DNA of 18,398 bases, taken from NCBI GenBank assembly GCA_037444775.1, contig JBBILU010000023.1:1-18398 (forward strand), written 5' to 3'. Origin of the DNA: JBBILU01 sp037444775 (GTDB lineage Bacteria; Patescibacteriota; Gracilibacteria; BD1-5; UBA6164). Positions 1 through 8,566 of this stretch are shown one piece after another (the stretch's first letter is position 1; each line of letters begins with the position of its first letter). Below the pieces are notes generated by a model that saw nothing but the letters and a program-made list of their open reading frames with translations, had not been told where the DNA came from and searched no databases. The translations under genes were made by a program, and so were the position numbers.

Positions 1-1
1 T

Positions 2-76
2 AATATTTCTTTTGATACATTTTTTGAAGCACTTGATGAATTTTTAAATAAATTACCATGGTGATTTTCAAGTTAG
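2..76 (+). CDS. C-terminal end of an unknown protein (partial, cut by window edge)
   Basis: The frame is open from the window edge and ends at TAG 74-76. About 24 residues are visible, ending in LNKLPWGFSS, with one TGA (62-64) read as glycine. The fragment is acidic and aromatic but too short to assign to a family. It converges on the ribosomal protein operon, and the two share the inverted-repeat terminator that follows. It could also be a chance open frame, although the downstream terminator supports a real gene end. Confidence 0.45.
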
Positions 77-111
77 TTTACTATAAAATAAGTTGATATT
101 TGTTTTAACTT

Positions 112-166
112 AAATAATTAAAAAAATGATTTCTGTTTAATACAAAAATCATTTTTTTAATTATTT
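112..166. terminator. Bidirectional intrinsic terminator, perfect 21-bp inverted repeat
   Basis: The left arm 112-132 is exactly complementary to the right arm 146-166, with a 13-nt loop at 133-145. Each arm contains a run of seven A or seven T, so the stem provides a U-tract on both strands. It lies between two convergent genes, and its right arm overlaps the rplT stop codon (161-163). This is the expected arrangement for a shared terminator. Confidence 0.8.
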
Positions 167-505
167 AACAAAATTTACAACATTTTCAAAAACTTTTGGA
201 TTAGAAATAGCAAGATTTGAAAGAACTTTTCTATTTAAAGAAACTCTTTTTGTATACATACTATTAATAAATTTAGAATAAGTTGTTCCTAAAGTTCTAA
301 CAGCTGAATTAATTCTAGTTGTCCATAATCTTCTGAAATCTCTTTTTTTTCTTTTTCTACCTACATATGAATTCAATCATGCTTTCATCCAAGCATTTTT
401 TGCCCTAGAGAAAACTCTAGAATTCATCATTCTGTATCATTTAGTAGCAGAAATCATTTTCTTATGCCTTTTTTTAGTCATAAGACTTCTTTTAACTCTT
501 ACCAT
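161..505 (-). CDS. rplT: 50S ribosomal protein L20
   Basis: L20 is an early-assembling 23S rRNA-binding protein of the large subunit. The translation is 114 residues (family about 115-120) and starts MVRVKRS at ATG 505. It carries the conserved KGYR (residues 22-25, glycine encoded by TGA) and the basic core KRKKRDFRRLW followed by TTRINSA. Without TGA as glycine the frame would be cut to the last 71 codons. It is the last gene of the rpsT-infC-rpmI-rplT operon, about 98 nt downstream of rpmI, a gap that could hold a regulatory leader because L20 commonly autoregulates this operon (family knowledge). No Shine-Dalgarno precedes the start. Confidence 0.97.
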
Positions 506-603
506 TTTTCTTATATTTAATATATAATATTTTTTTTAATTATATTCTTTTTAATAATCCTCTCCCTAAAAAAGAAAATTAAAGATATTTAATTAAAAAA
601 TTT

Positions 604-798
604 TTATAAATGTGGCAATTGTCTTGCAATTTTTCTATTTTCAACAGAAGCTGAAACTAAACCATATCTATTTCTTCCTTTAGCTTTCTTAGTTTTATTA
701 GAAAGTAAATGTCTTTTACAAGCTTTTCCTAGTATAAACTTACCTGTTCAAGTAACTTTAACTCTTTTTTTTACTCAACTTCTTGTTTTTAAAGTCAT
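604..798 (-). CDS. rpmI: 50S ribosomal protein L35
   Basis: L35 is a small basic large-subunit protein. The 64-residue product starts MTLKTRSGVKKR and contains TGTGKF followed by the basic GKACKRHLLSNK, in the arrangement typical of L35 (usual length about 64). Glycines at residues 8 and 17 are encoded by TGA. It lies 25 nt downstream of infC and upstream of rplT, the conserved infC-rpmI-rplT order. The start at ATG 798 gives the normal family N-terminus. Confidence 0.96.
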
Positions 799-823
799 AA
801 ATTAAACAGTTATAAATTAAATT

Positions 824-1336
824 TTATTTAGTAGATTTAAACATCATAATAAATGTAGATCACATTTTTTTGATATTTCAATCCATTTTATAGAAAGGAG
901 AAATCATATTAACAAAAAGTTCTATTTTTTCTCTTGCTATATTCTCATAATGATTTTCTCTTCATTTCAACATAAGTGTTAACTTAAGAGGGTGTCATCA
1001 AATTGCAAATTTTTCAGCTTGATTTTTTTTTACTTCTAAATCGTGCTCTGATATTTTAAAAGTTATTCTAACTGTTTTTATATCTGGAGCTTTTCATTTT
1101 TGCTTATTCCTTTGCTCTTGTTTCTTCTGTCTATAAAGATATTTTCAATAATCTAAAACTTTTACTATGGAATAACCTTCTTTTTTAGTTATTTCCATTA
1201 AATCTAATCAAAGTTCAGATGATTTTATTTTTGCATCATTTAAAGACATATCTCATAAAAACTCACCTTCTTCATTGATTAGCTGAACTTTATGAGCTTT
1301 TATCTCATCATTAATCGGTTTTCTTTTTTCTTCCAT
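824..1336 (-). CDS. infC: Translation initiation factor IF-3
   Basis: IF-3 binds the 30S subunit, prevents premature subunit joining and monitors initiator tRNA pairing. The product is 170 residues. The N-terminal domain begins with KRKPINDEIKAHKVQLI, and the linker and C-terminal domain contain YRQKKQEQRNKQ and KTVRITFKIS, with later GHPLKLTLMLKGRE. Seven or more TGA glycines fall at normal IF-3 positions. ATG 1336 was chosen; the frame continues upstream without an ATG, and IF-3 genes often use rare starts, so a slightly longer form is possible. It starts 17 nt after the rpsT stop. Confidence 0.96.
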
Positions 1337-1353
1337 CCAATTGTCAAAAAATA

Positions 1354-1677
1354 TTAATTTAAAGCTAGTTCTTTTAACATTTTAGAAAATTTTGCCTTTT
1401 TTCTTGAAGCATTATTTCTATGAATAATATTCTTTTTCACTAATTTATCGATAATAGATTGTAATCATGATCTCACATTTCTAACTCAACTTTTTGTATT
1501 AGAATCTTCTACTTTTTCATTTGCCCATACTTTTTTTGCAGCTTCTAAGTCCTTATCTCTTATAGCTTTTTCAAAAATTTTTCTAGTTTCAGTATATATA
1601 CCTTTGTAGAAACTATTTTTTTGTTGTCTTTTCTCACTTTGTTTTAAAGCTTTCTTTGCTCACTTAATTATTGGCAT
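1354..1677 (-). CDS. rpsT: 30S ribosomal protein S20
   Basis: S20 is a helical primary 16S rRNA-binding protein. The product is 107 residues, slightly longer than the usual 85-90. The N-terminal MPIIKGAKKALKQSEKRQQK is the lysine-rich S20 start, and the C-terminal NIIHRNNASRKKAKFSK is the signature end. Glycine codons include TGA at residue 6. It is first in the operon, which is an uncommon partner for infC-rpmI-rplT, behind a promoter at 1780-1753 and a leader of about 70 nt with a hairpin. Confidence 0.95.
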
Positions 1678-1698
1678 TTTTACAAAAATTTTATGAAT

Positions 1699-1726
1699 AA
1701 AATAATTCCGACTTTTCGGTTATTTT
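1699..1726 (-). promoter_or_regulatory. Hairpin in the rpsT operon leader
   Basis: On the plus strand AAAATAA (1699-1705) pairs with TTATTTT (1720-1726), and CCGA (1708-1711) pairs with TCGG (1716-1719) around a 4-nt loop, leaving a two-base bulge at 1706-1707. It lies between the promoter and the rpsT start, 21 nt upstream of the ATG. A role in translational feedback by S20 or as an early attenuator is inference only. Confidence 0.4.
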
Positions 1727-1752
1727 ATCCAAAAAGTCAATAAGCAAGCGAG

Positions 1753-1780
1753 ATTATATAGAAAATGCTTAAATAGTCAA
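1753..1780 (-). promoter_or_regulatory. Sigma-70-type promoter for the rpsT-infC-rpmI-rplT operon
   Basis: Read on the minus strand there is TTGACT (1780-1775), a 16-nt spacer and a perfect TATAAT (1758-1753). Transcription would begin near 1746, giving a leader of about 70 nt before rpsT. It is the best promoter match seen in the window. Confidence 0.75.
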
Positions 1781-1876
1781 ATTTTTTAGAGTTTATTTTT
1801 CTATTTTTATTATTAATTTTGAAAAAATAGATTTTTTATTAAGATTAAAATGTTTTTTAAATTATAATTTTAATAA

Positions 1877-2844
1877 ATGAACAATCTAAAGCATATAGAA
1901 ATAAATATTTGAAAAGCTTGCAATAATAAATGTAGGTTTTGTATGAGTTCTAAATCAGAACTTTGGGATATAAAATTTGTAAAATTAGAAATTCTCGAAG
2001 AAAAGATAAAATCTTATTTTGATAAATGATATAGATCTATATGATTTTTGGGTTGAGATATTTCAATTCATCCTAACATTCTAGAAATTCTTTCTTTTTG
2101 TAAAATTTTGGGTTATAAATCAATAAATTTAATAAGTAATTGAATGAAATTTGATGATGTAGAATTTGCAAAAAGAATAGTAGAATCTTGAGCTACAAGA
2201 ATGAATTTTTCAGTCCATTCTCATATGGAAGAAATTGAAGATTATTTAACTCAAGTAAAGTGATGACTTAAAAAAAAATCAAAGCAATAGATAATTTTGT
2301 AGAACTTCATAAAAAATGATTGCTTAAAGATGCATTAAGTGTAAATATTGTTTTGAATTCAAAAAATTGTCAAACAATAGTTGAAACAGTGTTGTTTTAT
2401 TTTTTCAAAAAAGAAGTCAAAGACATTAGAATAAATTTTATTTGGCTTAATAATGATACAGAGGAAAGTTGGGGAGATTTAAAAATAAGTTACACTGAAT
2501 TTCTCCCTTATTTGAGAAAATTGATTTATATTTCCATTAAATATAGTATAAGAATTACTTTTGATACAGTCCCAGCTTGTATTCTTTATCAAATTGACAC
2601 AAAAAATTATAAAAATCTTATCAAACAATTTCTTTGAGAAGATCAAGATCATATAGTTGAAATTGACCACATAAACAATAATGATAATTTTGATTGGAAA
2701 AAAAGAAAAAAAGATATGTTAAAGGTCCAATTTGATAATTGTGAATATTGTCAATATAGAGAATCTTGTCAATGAGTTCGGAAAAATTATCCATTATTGT
2801 ATGGAAGTTGAGAATTTAAGCCAATAAAAAGTGAAAAAATATAA
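1877..2844 (+). pseudogene. Radical SAM protein with a -1 frameshift at an A9 tract
   Basis: The first frame starts at ATG 1877 and shows the radical SAM cluster motif CNNKCRFC (Cys15, Cys19, Cys22), then FLGGD in place of GGE. It ends at TAG 2288-2290. The second frame continues directly as KAIDNFVELHKKGLLKD and runs to TAA 2842-2844, ending in a cysteine-rich CEYCQYRESC that looks like an extra Fe-S binding tail. The join is at nine A residues (2270-2278); a tenth A or a -1 slip would restore about 322 residues. The tract contains A AAA AAA, so programmed or transcriptional slippage is possible, as is a true mutation or a read error. The substrate is unknown. A TATAAT box at 1863-1868 lies just before the start. 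Confidence 0.8.
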
Positions 2845-2869
2845 TAAAACAAACTATATACTATATTAA

Positions 2870-3173
2870 ATGAATTTCAAAGTTGAGAAAACTCTTTGAA
2901 TCATTAAAAAAGTAAAAAATGATAAATACTTTTTAATTTGGCTGTTTTCTATAATAATATTTGAAACCAAGAAAAACTAAAGATTTCTTAAATGAAGCTA
3001 AAATGTTTTTAGATAATGAAAAATATTTTACAGAATATTGAAAATAATTTCTTTTGAAAAAAATTGAGAACTCAATGTATAATTTCAAAGACAAAATAAA
3101 ATCTCATTATTCTAACAATAAAGAAATTTTAGATAAATATTTATATATAGATAATTTATTTAATAATTTATAA
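2870..3173 (+). pseudogene. Decayed TPR-like gene
   Basis: No single frame spans the region. ATG 2870 opens a 36-residue frame ending at TAA 2978. A second frame reads LFNLAVFYNNIGNQEKLKIS, which resembles one helix pair of a tetratricopeptide repeat. A third frame gives LNEAKMFLDNEKYFTEYGK, a stop at 3045-3047, then KKIENSMYNFKDKIKSHY and TAA 3171-3173. Joined, these fragments read like a short TPR-type protein with at least two frameshifts and one in-frame stop. The TPR assignment is my reading of the pattern and is uncertain; two or three tiny unrelated ORFs are the alternative. Confidence 0.5.
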
Positions 3174-3178
3174 TTTTT

Positions 3179-4006
3179 ATGGAAAGAATAGCTGTTTATT
3201 GAAAATGATGAATTTGAAAATCTACTATTTCCAGTAATATTTCTGGACAATTTTCTTTGAGAGGGAAAAAAGTTTTGCAAATAGGATGTGATCCAAAAGC
3301 AGATTCTACTAAAAAAATTACTTGAGGTAAAAGAATCCCAACTGTTATGGAAATGCTAACAAAACAAAGTGATTATGTTAGTGTAAAAGAATTGACAGTA
3401 AAATGATTTAATGGAATAGATTGTATTGAAGCAGGATGACCAATACCTTGAACTTGATGTGCTTGAAGAGGGATTTCAAAAATGTTTGAAATTTTTGATG
3501 ATATAGATTTGTTAGAAGAAGATTATGACTTGATGCTTTTTGATGTTTTATGAGATGTTGTTTGTTGAGGTTTTGCTTCTCCTCTTAGAGTTTGATATGG
3601 AAAAAAAATTTTTATAGTTATTTCTGAAGAAGTTATGAGCATGTATGCTTGTAATAATATTTGCAAAGCTGTAAATCAATATAGTAAGAATGGAATTTAT
3701 GTAGGATGAATTATTGTAAATGCTAGAAGTAATTCTCTTAATAAAGATATAATAAAAAAGTTTGTAGAAAAAATATGACTTGAAATTATTGCTTTTATTC
3801 CTAGGAGTGATGTTATTTCTTGTGCAGAATACAAAGCTAAGACTTTGGCAGAATATGCACCAGATTCTGAAGTTGCTAAAATTTTTGACAAACTAGTTGA
3901 TGATATTTTGGCAATTTCTTGAAAAAAAAATGAGCCAAAACCAATGACTGAAGAAGAGTTCGATGATTTTTTTCAATCATTTGAAATAGAGCCAGAGTGA
4001 ATTTAG
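3179..4006 (+). CDS. NifH-like Fe-S ATPase (nitrogenase reductase homologue)
   Basis: NifH/BchL/CfbC-family proteins are homodimeric ATPases that pass low-potential electrons from a shared [4Fe-4S] cluster to a component 1 partner. The 275-residue product shows the deviant Walker A YGKGGIGKST (residues 7-16), CDPKADST (37-44), the first cluster cysteine in GCAGRG (Cys94, equivalent to NifH Cys97), switch II DVLGD (122-126) and the second cysteine in VVCGGF (Cys129, equivalent to NifH Cys132). The C-terminal PMTEEEFDDFF matches the NifH end. Many of these glycines are TGA. It sits 28 nt upstream of a component 1-like gene, as in nif, bch and cfb operons. Nothing here supports nitrogen fixation: no separate NifD/NifK pair and no NifB/E/N are seen. 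The partner reaction is unknown. Confidence 0.93.
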
Positions 4007-4034
4007 GTGGTATTACTATTTTTTTAAATATTCT

Positions 4035-5939
4035 ATGAAAAATAACGAACATATAAAAAAGAGAATTATTTATCCAAAAGATTTCTTTGAGAAAAGATTT
4101 AAACCATCTATGCAAAGCCATTTTTCGTTTTCAAAGGTCTTTTCATTGGTGTATCCAAATTTTTCAAAAGAAATTGAAATAAAAACTATTGAATGGAATA
4201 AAGAAAGGTTAATAATTATTTTGACTCAAAAAAAATCTTGAGAAATATTACATTTAGAATTTAGAGATAATTTTTGAATCAAAAAATGTGGTTCTTTGCT
4301 TTGTTCTAATAATTTGTGTTGTTGAGTTCATTATCAAGTATGAAATGAAATATTTTTAAATTTCTTGGTTCATCTTTTGGTTAGATGAGAAAAATTTAAT
4401 CTAGCAACTTTTTTGGAAATACTTGCCAAAGATGTAAAAGCAAAAAAAGAATATTATTCTATTTTTAATAAACCTATTAGATGAGCTTTTTCTGTAATTC
4501 AAGATTGGGCTCATCCTTTGCAAAAAGTTAGATTTATCGCTAATGAAGGTTTTGTTAGAAATGCTGATCAAAGTATTAATTTAGATTTACCAAATATTTC
4601 TATTCACCATTCAGAAAGAGAGTGTCAATGAATAACTCCAAATAATAAAGAAAGAGGATATCATTTCTTTAATTTTCCAAAAAGCTATTATTGAAACAAA
4701 TTTAATGATAAATATTATTATCTAACTTCTGAAGAAAAACAAAAATATTTATCTTGAGAAAGTTCTTGAAAATCAATGTGACTTTCAACTGATCTTGATG
4801 AAAATGATATAGTAATGTGATGATGAACAGATAAATTAAGTAATGCAATAGAATATGCAATAGAAAATATAGAAAAAAATAATATAAAAACTATAAGTTT
4901 CAATTGTTGCTGTGTTCCTAGAATTATTTGAGATGATGTATATTCGGTTTTAGAAAGAGCAAAAAAGAAAATAAAAATTCCTTTTATTTTCCACTGACAA
5001 TTAGAAAAAACACCATATGAACAAAAAGTTTTATTATTAGATTGTTACCTAGATAAAATAGATAAAAGAAATATTTCAAAAGTGTCAAATTCTTTTTCAC
5101 TTTTTTGATTTGATGAATCTGAACATCAAATAGAGCTTTCTAGAATTTTGATTGAAAATTGATTAAAATTAAATTCAAGTTTTATTCCATCAATTGATGT
5201 AAGGCTTCTTGAAATGATGTATAAATCAGAACTGTTTGTTTTTTCTCCAAATAATTTTCAAAAAGAAGCTTTTGAATACCCTTTTCAGTCTATTTGAACG
5301 AAATCTATTTCCCCAAAATATCCATATTGACTGAAAAATTCTTGTGAATGGCTTTCAAATATTTTACAAAATTTTGATAAAAAATTAGTTTTAGATGAAA
5401 AATTAGAACAAATTATTTGAGAATATCAAAGCAGAGTTTCTTATGTAAAAGCAAAAAAATACAGAGTTTTGATTTCTTTTTTATGAATCCCTGATTTAAA
5501 AAAGTTTTTTAATCAAGATTACACAAATAATGTTGATATTGTAGAATTTTTGGAAGAAATGTGATTTGGAATAGATTTTGTTGTTTATGATAATTTTTCT
5601 CAATTTGTAAGCAAAAATAATGATTCTTTTGGTATCTCTGATTGAGATAATGAAAAAATAAAAAATTTGATAAAAGAAAAAGTTAAGTGTGAAGATAATG
5701 TTAAAACAATAATTTATTCTAATTTATCTTATTTTGGAAATATTATAAAAAACTCTCAAGCAAATGTTATTTATTCTGATATATATTTTGATTCTAGAAT
5801 TAGTGATATATGAAAAACTCAGTTAAATTTAAAAAACTTTTATCCTTGAATAAGTTGAGCATTAAAAACAATAAATGAAATAATTTTATTAAATGAAATG
5901 AACTTTTATACCAATTTTGCTAAATATTTTTCTAAATAA
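4035..5939 (+). CDS. Nitrogenase component 1-like (NifD/NifK-like) protein, single large subunit
   Basis: The product is 634 residues, longer than most component 1 proteins (about 370-530). The middle section matches the family: LSTDLDENDIVMGGGTDKL aligns with the NifD stretch around DIVFGG, followed by NCCCVPRIIGDD (cysteines 291-293; the last aligns with NifD Cys154) and FIFHGQ. Cys197 in HHSERECQG probably corresponds to NifD Cys88. The C-terminal third begins KYRVLISFLGIPDL, the third Rossmann-like domain. About 170 N-terminal residues, including CGSLLCSNNLCCG, are not recognised. Only one such gene is present, so a homodimer as in CfbD is plausible. It should receive electrons from the upstream NifH-like protein; its substrate is unknown. 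The next gene starts 1 nt after the stop. Confidence 0.85.
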
Positions 5940-5940
5940 A

Positions 5941-7299
5941 ATGGTTATGGAATATATAATTTTGATAATTTTTTTAATAATTTTTTTAATAATTAATTAT
6001 AAAATAGTAATTTCAGATTTGTTGCAAAAAAAAATTCCAAATAAACAACTTATTTATCTATTATTTTTGATTCCATTTTGGTTTGTTTTTTTATTTTTTT
6101 TCTGAAATATTTTATATTCCCCAGAAATAAATATTATTTTTTTTATATTTCAAATATTTGTAAGTTTATTAATAAGTTTTTTACTATATTATTTTTGAAT
6201 ATGGTCTGCTTGAGATGCTAAATATTTATTAGTTTTAGCTTTATTTATACCATATATTTGAATAGTATCTTTTATTTGAAATATTGGTTTAATAACCTTA
6301 GCCTATTTAATTTGATATTTTTTTTGGTTTTATTTTTGAAAAGTATTATTTAATTCTATTTATAGAAAAAGTTTATTTAAAGACATAAAATCAGATTTAT
6401 CTGAAAAATGGTATACTTATAAAAAAAGTAAAAGTTGAAGTGTTTTTTTTATAATTTTTAAATTTTTATTAATATTTTTGATAATATTTGTAAGTATTAG
6501 ATTATTAAGATTATATTCTTTCAGTTATATATTTCATTGAAATAGTGATTTTATTTCAAATTTCACAAATTTTTTTCATAAATATCATTTTTATTTAGTT
6601 ATATCTTTCATAGCAGTTTTTATAATTTTACTTATTTTAATAAGAAAAACTATAAATAAAAGTAAAAAATTTTTGAAAAACAAAGTTTTTAGTAAATATG
6701 AAAAAGCTTGATTTTGGATAGAATTTACATTTATTTTTGTATTATTTATTTTACTTATTTCTTTTTGCTTTTATGAGTATTTTAAAAATTCTCAAGAATT
6801 ATTTAAAAGTCTATATTTAATATTTACATTATATATAAGTTTGTATTTATTTCTAAGAATGGTAATTTATTCATATAAAATAACTTTTTGATTGGCTGAG
6901 ACAGATTTTATAAGAATTGAAAAGTTAGAAGTTTGAAATATAGTAGATAAACCATACTTGCAAAAATTATTTTGAACTCAACAAATTTTAGGTTATTCAG
7001 GAGTAAATGAGAAAGAAAATGAGAACTTTTTTGACATAGATCCAGAAAATTATTTTAATAATATTGAAAATCCTATAGATGAAGAAACAAAAATGAAATT
7101 ACAAAAAATTTATTTTTGTGTAAATAATTATCACATGCAAAAACAAACTCCAGAATTCCAAGAAATAACTGCTATAAAAATTTTAAGAACTTTTTCTTTT
7201 GCCCCATATATTTTTTTGTGATTTACGATAACTACAATATTTTGAAATAATATAATAAATTTTCTTTTTGATAAATTTATTGAAATAATTAATAAATAA
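5941..7299 (+). CDS. A24 prepilin-peptidase-like membrane protein with a C-terminal extension
   Basis: The product is 452 residues with many hydrophobic helices. Two aspartates stand where A24 (PilD/CpaA/FlaK-type) peptidases have their catalytic pair: SDLLQKKIPN (Asp26) and SAGDAKYL (Asp92, the usual GxGD being AGD). A24 enzymes cleave leader peptides of type IV pilins at the membrane. The first about 150 residues fit that domain; the remaining about 300 contain four or more further membrane segments and a soluble tail near residues 320-425, which I do not recognise. ATG 5941 follows the upstream stop by 1 nt, suggesting co-transcription with the nitrogenase-like genes; ATG 5947 is an alternative start. 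No pilin gene is visible here, so the substrate is unknown. Confidence 0.72.
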
Positions 7300-7324
7300 A
7301 AAAAAAATCAGCAAAATTTTTTTT
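7298..7324. terminator. Possible AT-only terminator after the A24 gene
   Basis: A run of ten A (7298-7307) is followed by a short loop containing CAGC and then eight T (7317-7324), able to fold into a weak A:T stem with a U-tract. It lies directly at the end of the peptidase-like gene and, on the other strand, at the end of the transposase remnant. The absence of G:C pairs makes the call weak. Confidence 0.35.
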
Positions 7325-7672
7325 ATTTGTTTGAAAGTTTTTTTTGGCAATGTAATACATCCAATGTTAATATTGCATTTTTAAGTCATAATTTTTCAAA
7401 AAATTTTTGTGCTACTGGTATTCCATTTGTTTTTTCTTCTATTTTTTAATTTCTAATATTATCTTTATATTAACTAAAACACTAAATATTTGTATTGTTT
7501 TCTGGTCTTTAAAATTATTAAAACTTCCTCTTACTACTTTTCAATCTAATGATACTATTTGTTCTTCTCCATCTTGAATATTCTCTAAATATTCTTTTTA
7601 ATTCCTCTTTATTTGTTCATTGTAATATTTGTCTAATTGTTCAATATCAAGGTTTCTTTCCACTTTAAACCA
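7323..7672 (-). pseudogene. ISAs1-family transposase remnant
   Basis: On the minus strand, fragments from two frames line up with ISAs1-type (H-repeat-associated) DDE transposases. The first is NLDIEQLDKYYN, a TAA stop, then EEQIVSLDGKVVRGSFNN, carrying the first catalytic aspartate context (LDGKxxRGS), and TIQIFSVLVN. After a second stop and a frame change comes EEKTNGIPVAQKFFEKLGLK and then AILTLDVLHCQKKLSN, matching the second aspartate region (xTxDALxCQ). The frame then stops at 7323, so the C-terminal third with the final catalytic Glu is missing, as is the N-terminus. I see no clear terminal inverted repeats. The copy is dead, and it separates the nitrogenase-like module from the Hxs locus. 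Confidence 0.75.
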
Positions 7673-7774
7673 TATTTAGAAAAAATAGCCATAAAACTTT
7701 GCAAAAATGAAAAAAAAATCTATACTACATTTCATTAAATTAATAAATATTTAAAAAAATAACTTAAATTTTCT

Positions 7775-8347
7775 ATGATAAATTTTTTGAATGAAGTTTC
7801 TGCTTGAGAGCAGTATGAATTATTAATAGATTCATCTATTTTTTCTAAAGATATTGTTATGAAAGCTGCTTATACTTTTTTGGATAAGGCTTATTTCTTT
7901 TTTAAAATAGATGAAAAAGAAAACATAATAATCCAAGTAACTAAAAAATCTTGAATTAAAAAAGATTTGAAGGAAATTGTATGAGATTTTAGTGATGAAT
8001 TACTTTCTGTATATTTAAGAAACAAGTTAGAACAAGAGAATAAAATTATAAGAGAAACTATAGTTTCAGCAGCTATATCAAATAGTTTAGATTCTGTTAA
8101 TTATGTAGAAATCAACACTGAGGAATGAGAAAATCAAAAACAAAATCAAATAGATTTTGATAAAGATATAGATGAAATTCTTAAAGAAATAGAAAATGAT
8201 CCAGATTTAAAAATAGATGAAGCAGAAATAGAAAAAATTTTAAGAGAAATAGAAGAAGAAACAGGTAGTTTAAAAGATAATAAACCCAGTATAACCTTAA
8301 ATCCTAATGCTATTCAAGATGTTAAAAAAAAGTTTCAAAATAAATAA
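7775..8347 (+). CDS. hxsD: His-Xaa-Ser system protein HxsD, with acidic C-terminal extension
   Basis: HxsD is the small conserved partner of the Hxs peptide-modification system. The first about 105 residues match it: IFSKDIVMKAAYTFLDKAYF, then FKIDEKENIIIQVTKKSG, then GDFSDELLSVYLRNKLEQE and IRETIVSAA. The product is 190 residues; about 80 extra residues (around 110-190) are strongly acidic and predicted helical (DIDEILKEIENDPD, EAEIEKILREIEEETG), a tail I do not associate with ordinary HxsD. Its 3' end overlaps the next small ORF by 29 nt, and HxsB follows. It may act as an adaptor or recognition element for the maturase (inference). Confidence 0.78.
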
Positions 8348-8525
8348 TAATCTCTATAAAGAAAATGTAATTTTAGAAGTTATAGATTCTTTTAAAGAAA
8401 TAGCAAAAATAGACTTTTCTGAAAATTCTTTGTCTATAGAATGAAATAATGAAGAAGATGTATTAGAAATTTTTAATGAATTTATGAATTATTATATATA
8501 TTTAAAGAATGAATTGACTGTATAA
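8319..8525 (+). CDS. Small acidic protein, possibly a second HxsD-like element
   Basis: A 68-residue frame starts at ATG 8319 inside the end of hxsD and ends at TAA 8523. The sequence reads LYKENVILEVIDSFKEIAKI, then FSENSLSIEG and EIFNEFMNYYI. The pattern of a Tyr-Lys start, a helix and an I-D-F-S-x-N strand resembles the first part of HxsD, so this could be a shortened HxsD paralogue. The overlap implies translational coupling between hxsD and hxsB. It is not identified with confidence; the lone TGA is in a plausible Gly position (EGNNEED). Confidence 0.6.
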
Positions 8526-8566
8526 TATTGTTTAGATGTTAAATTATAGTTTTATAATTAGAAAAT

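Noticed and set aside
3179..4006. Evidence of nitrogen fixation
   Set aside because: Only one component 1-like gene is present, and no NifB, NifE, NifN or separate NifD and NifK are seen; the match supports the superfamily but not the function.
4005..4010. AGGTGG as a Shine-Dalgarno for the component 1-like gene
   Set aside because: It lies about 25 nt before the ATG, too far to act, and overlaps the stop of the previous gene.
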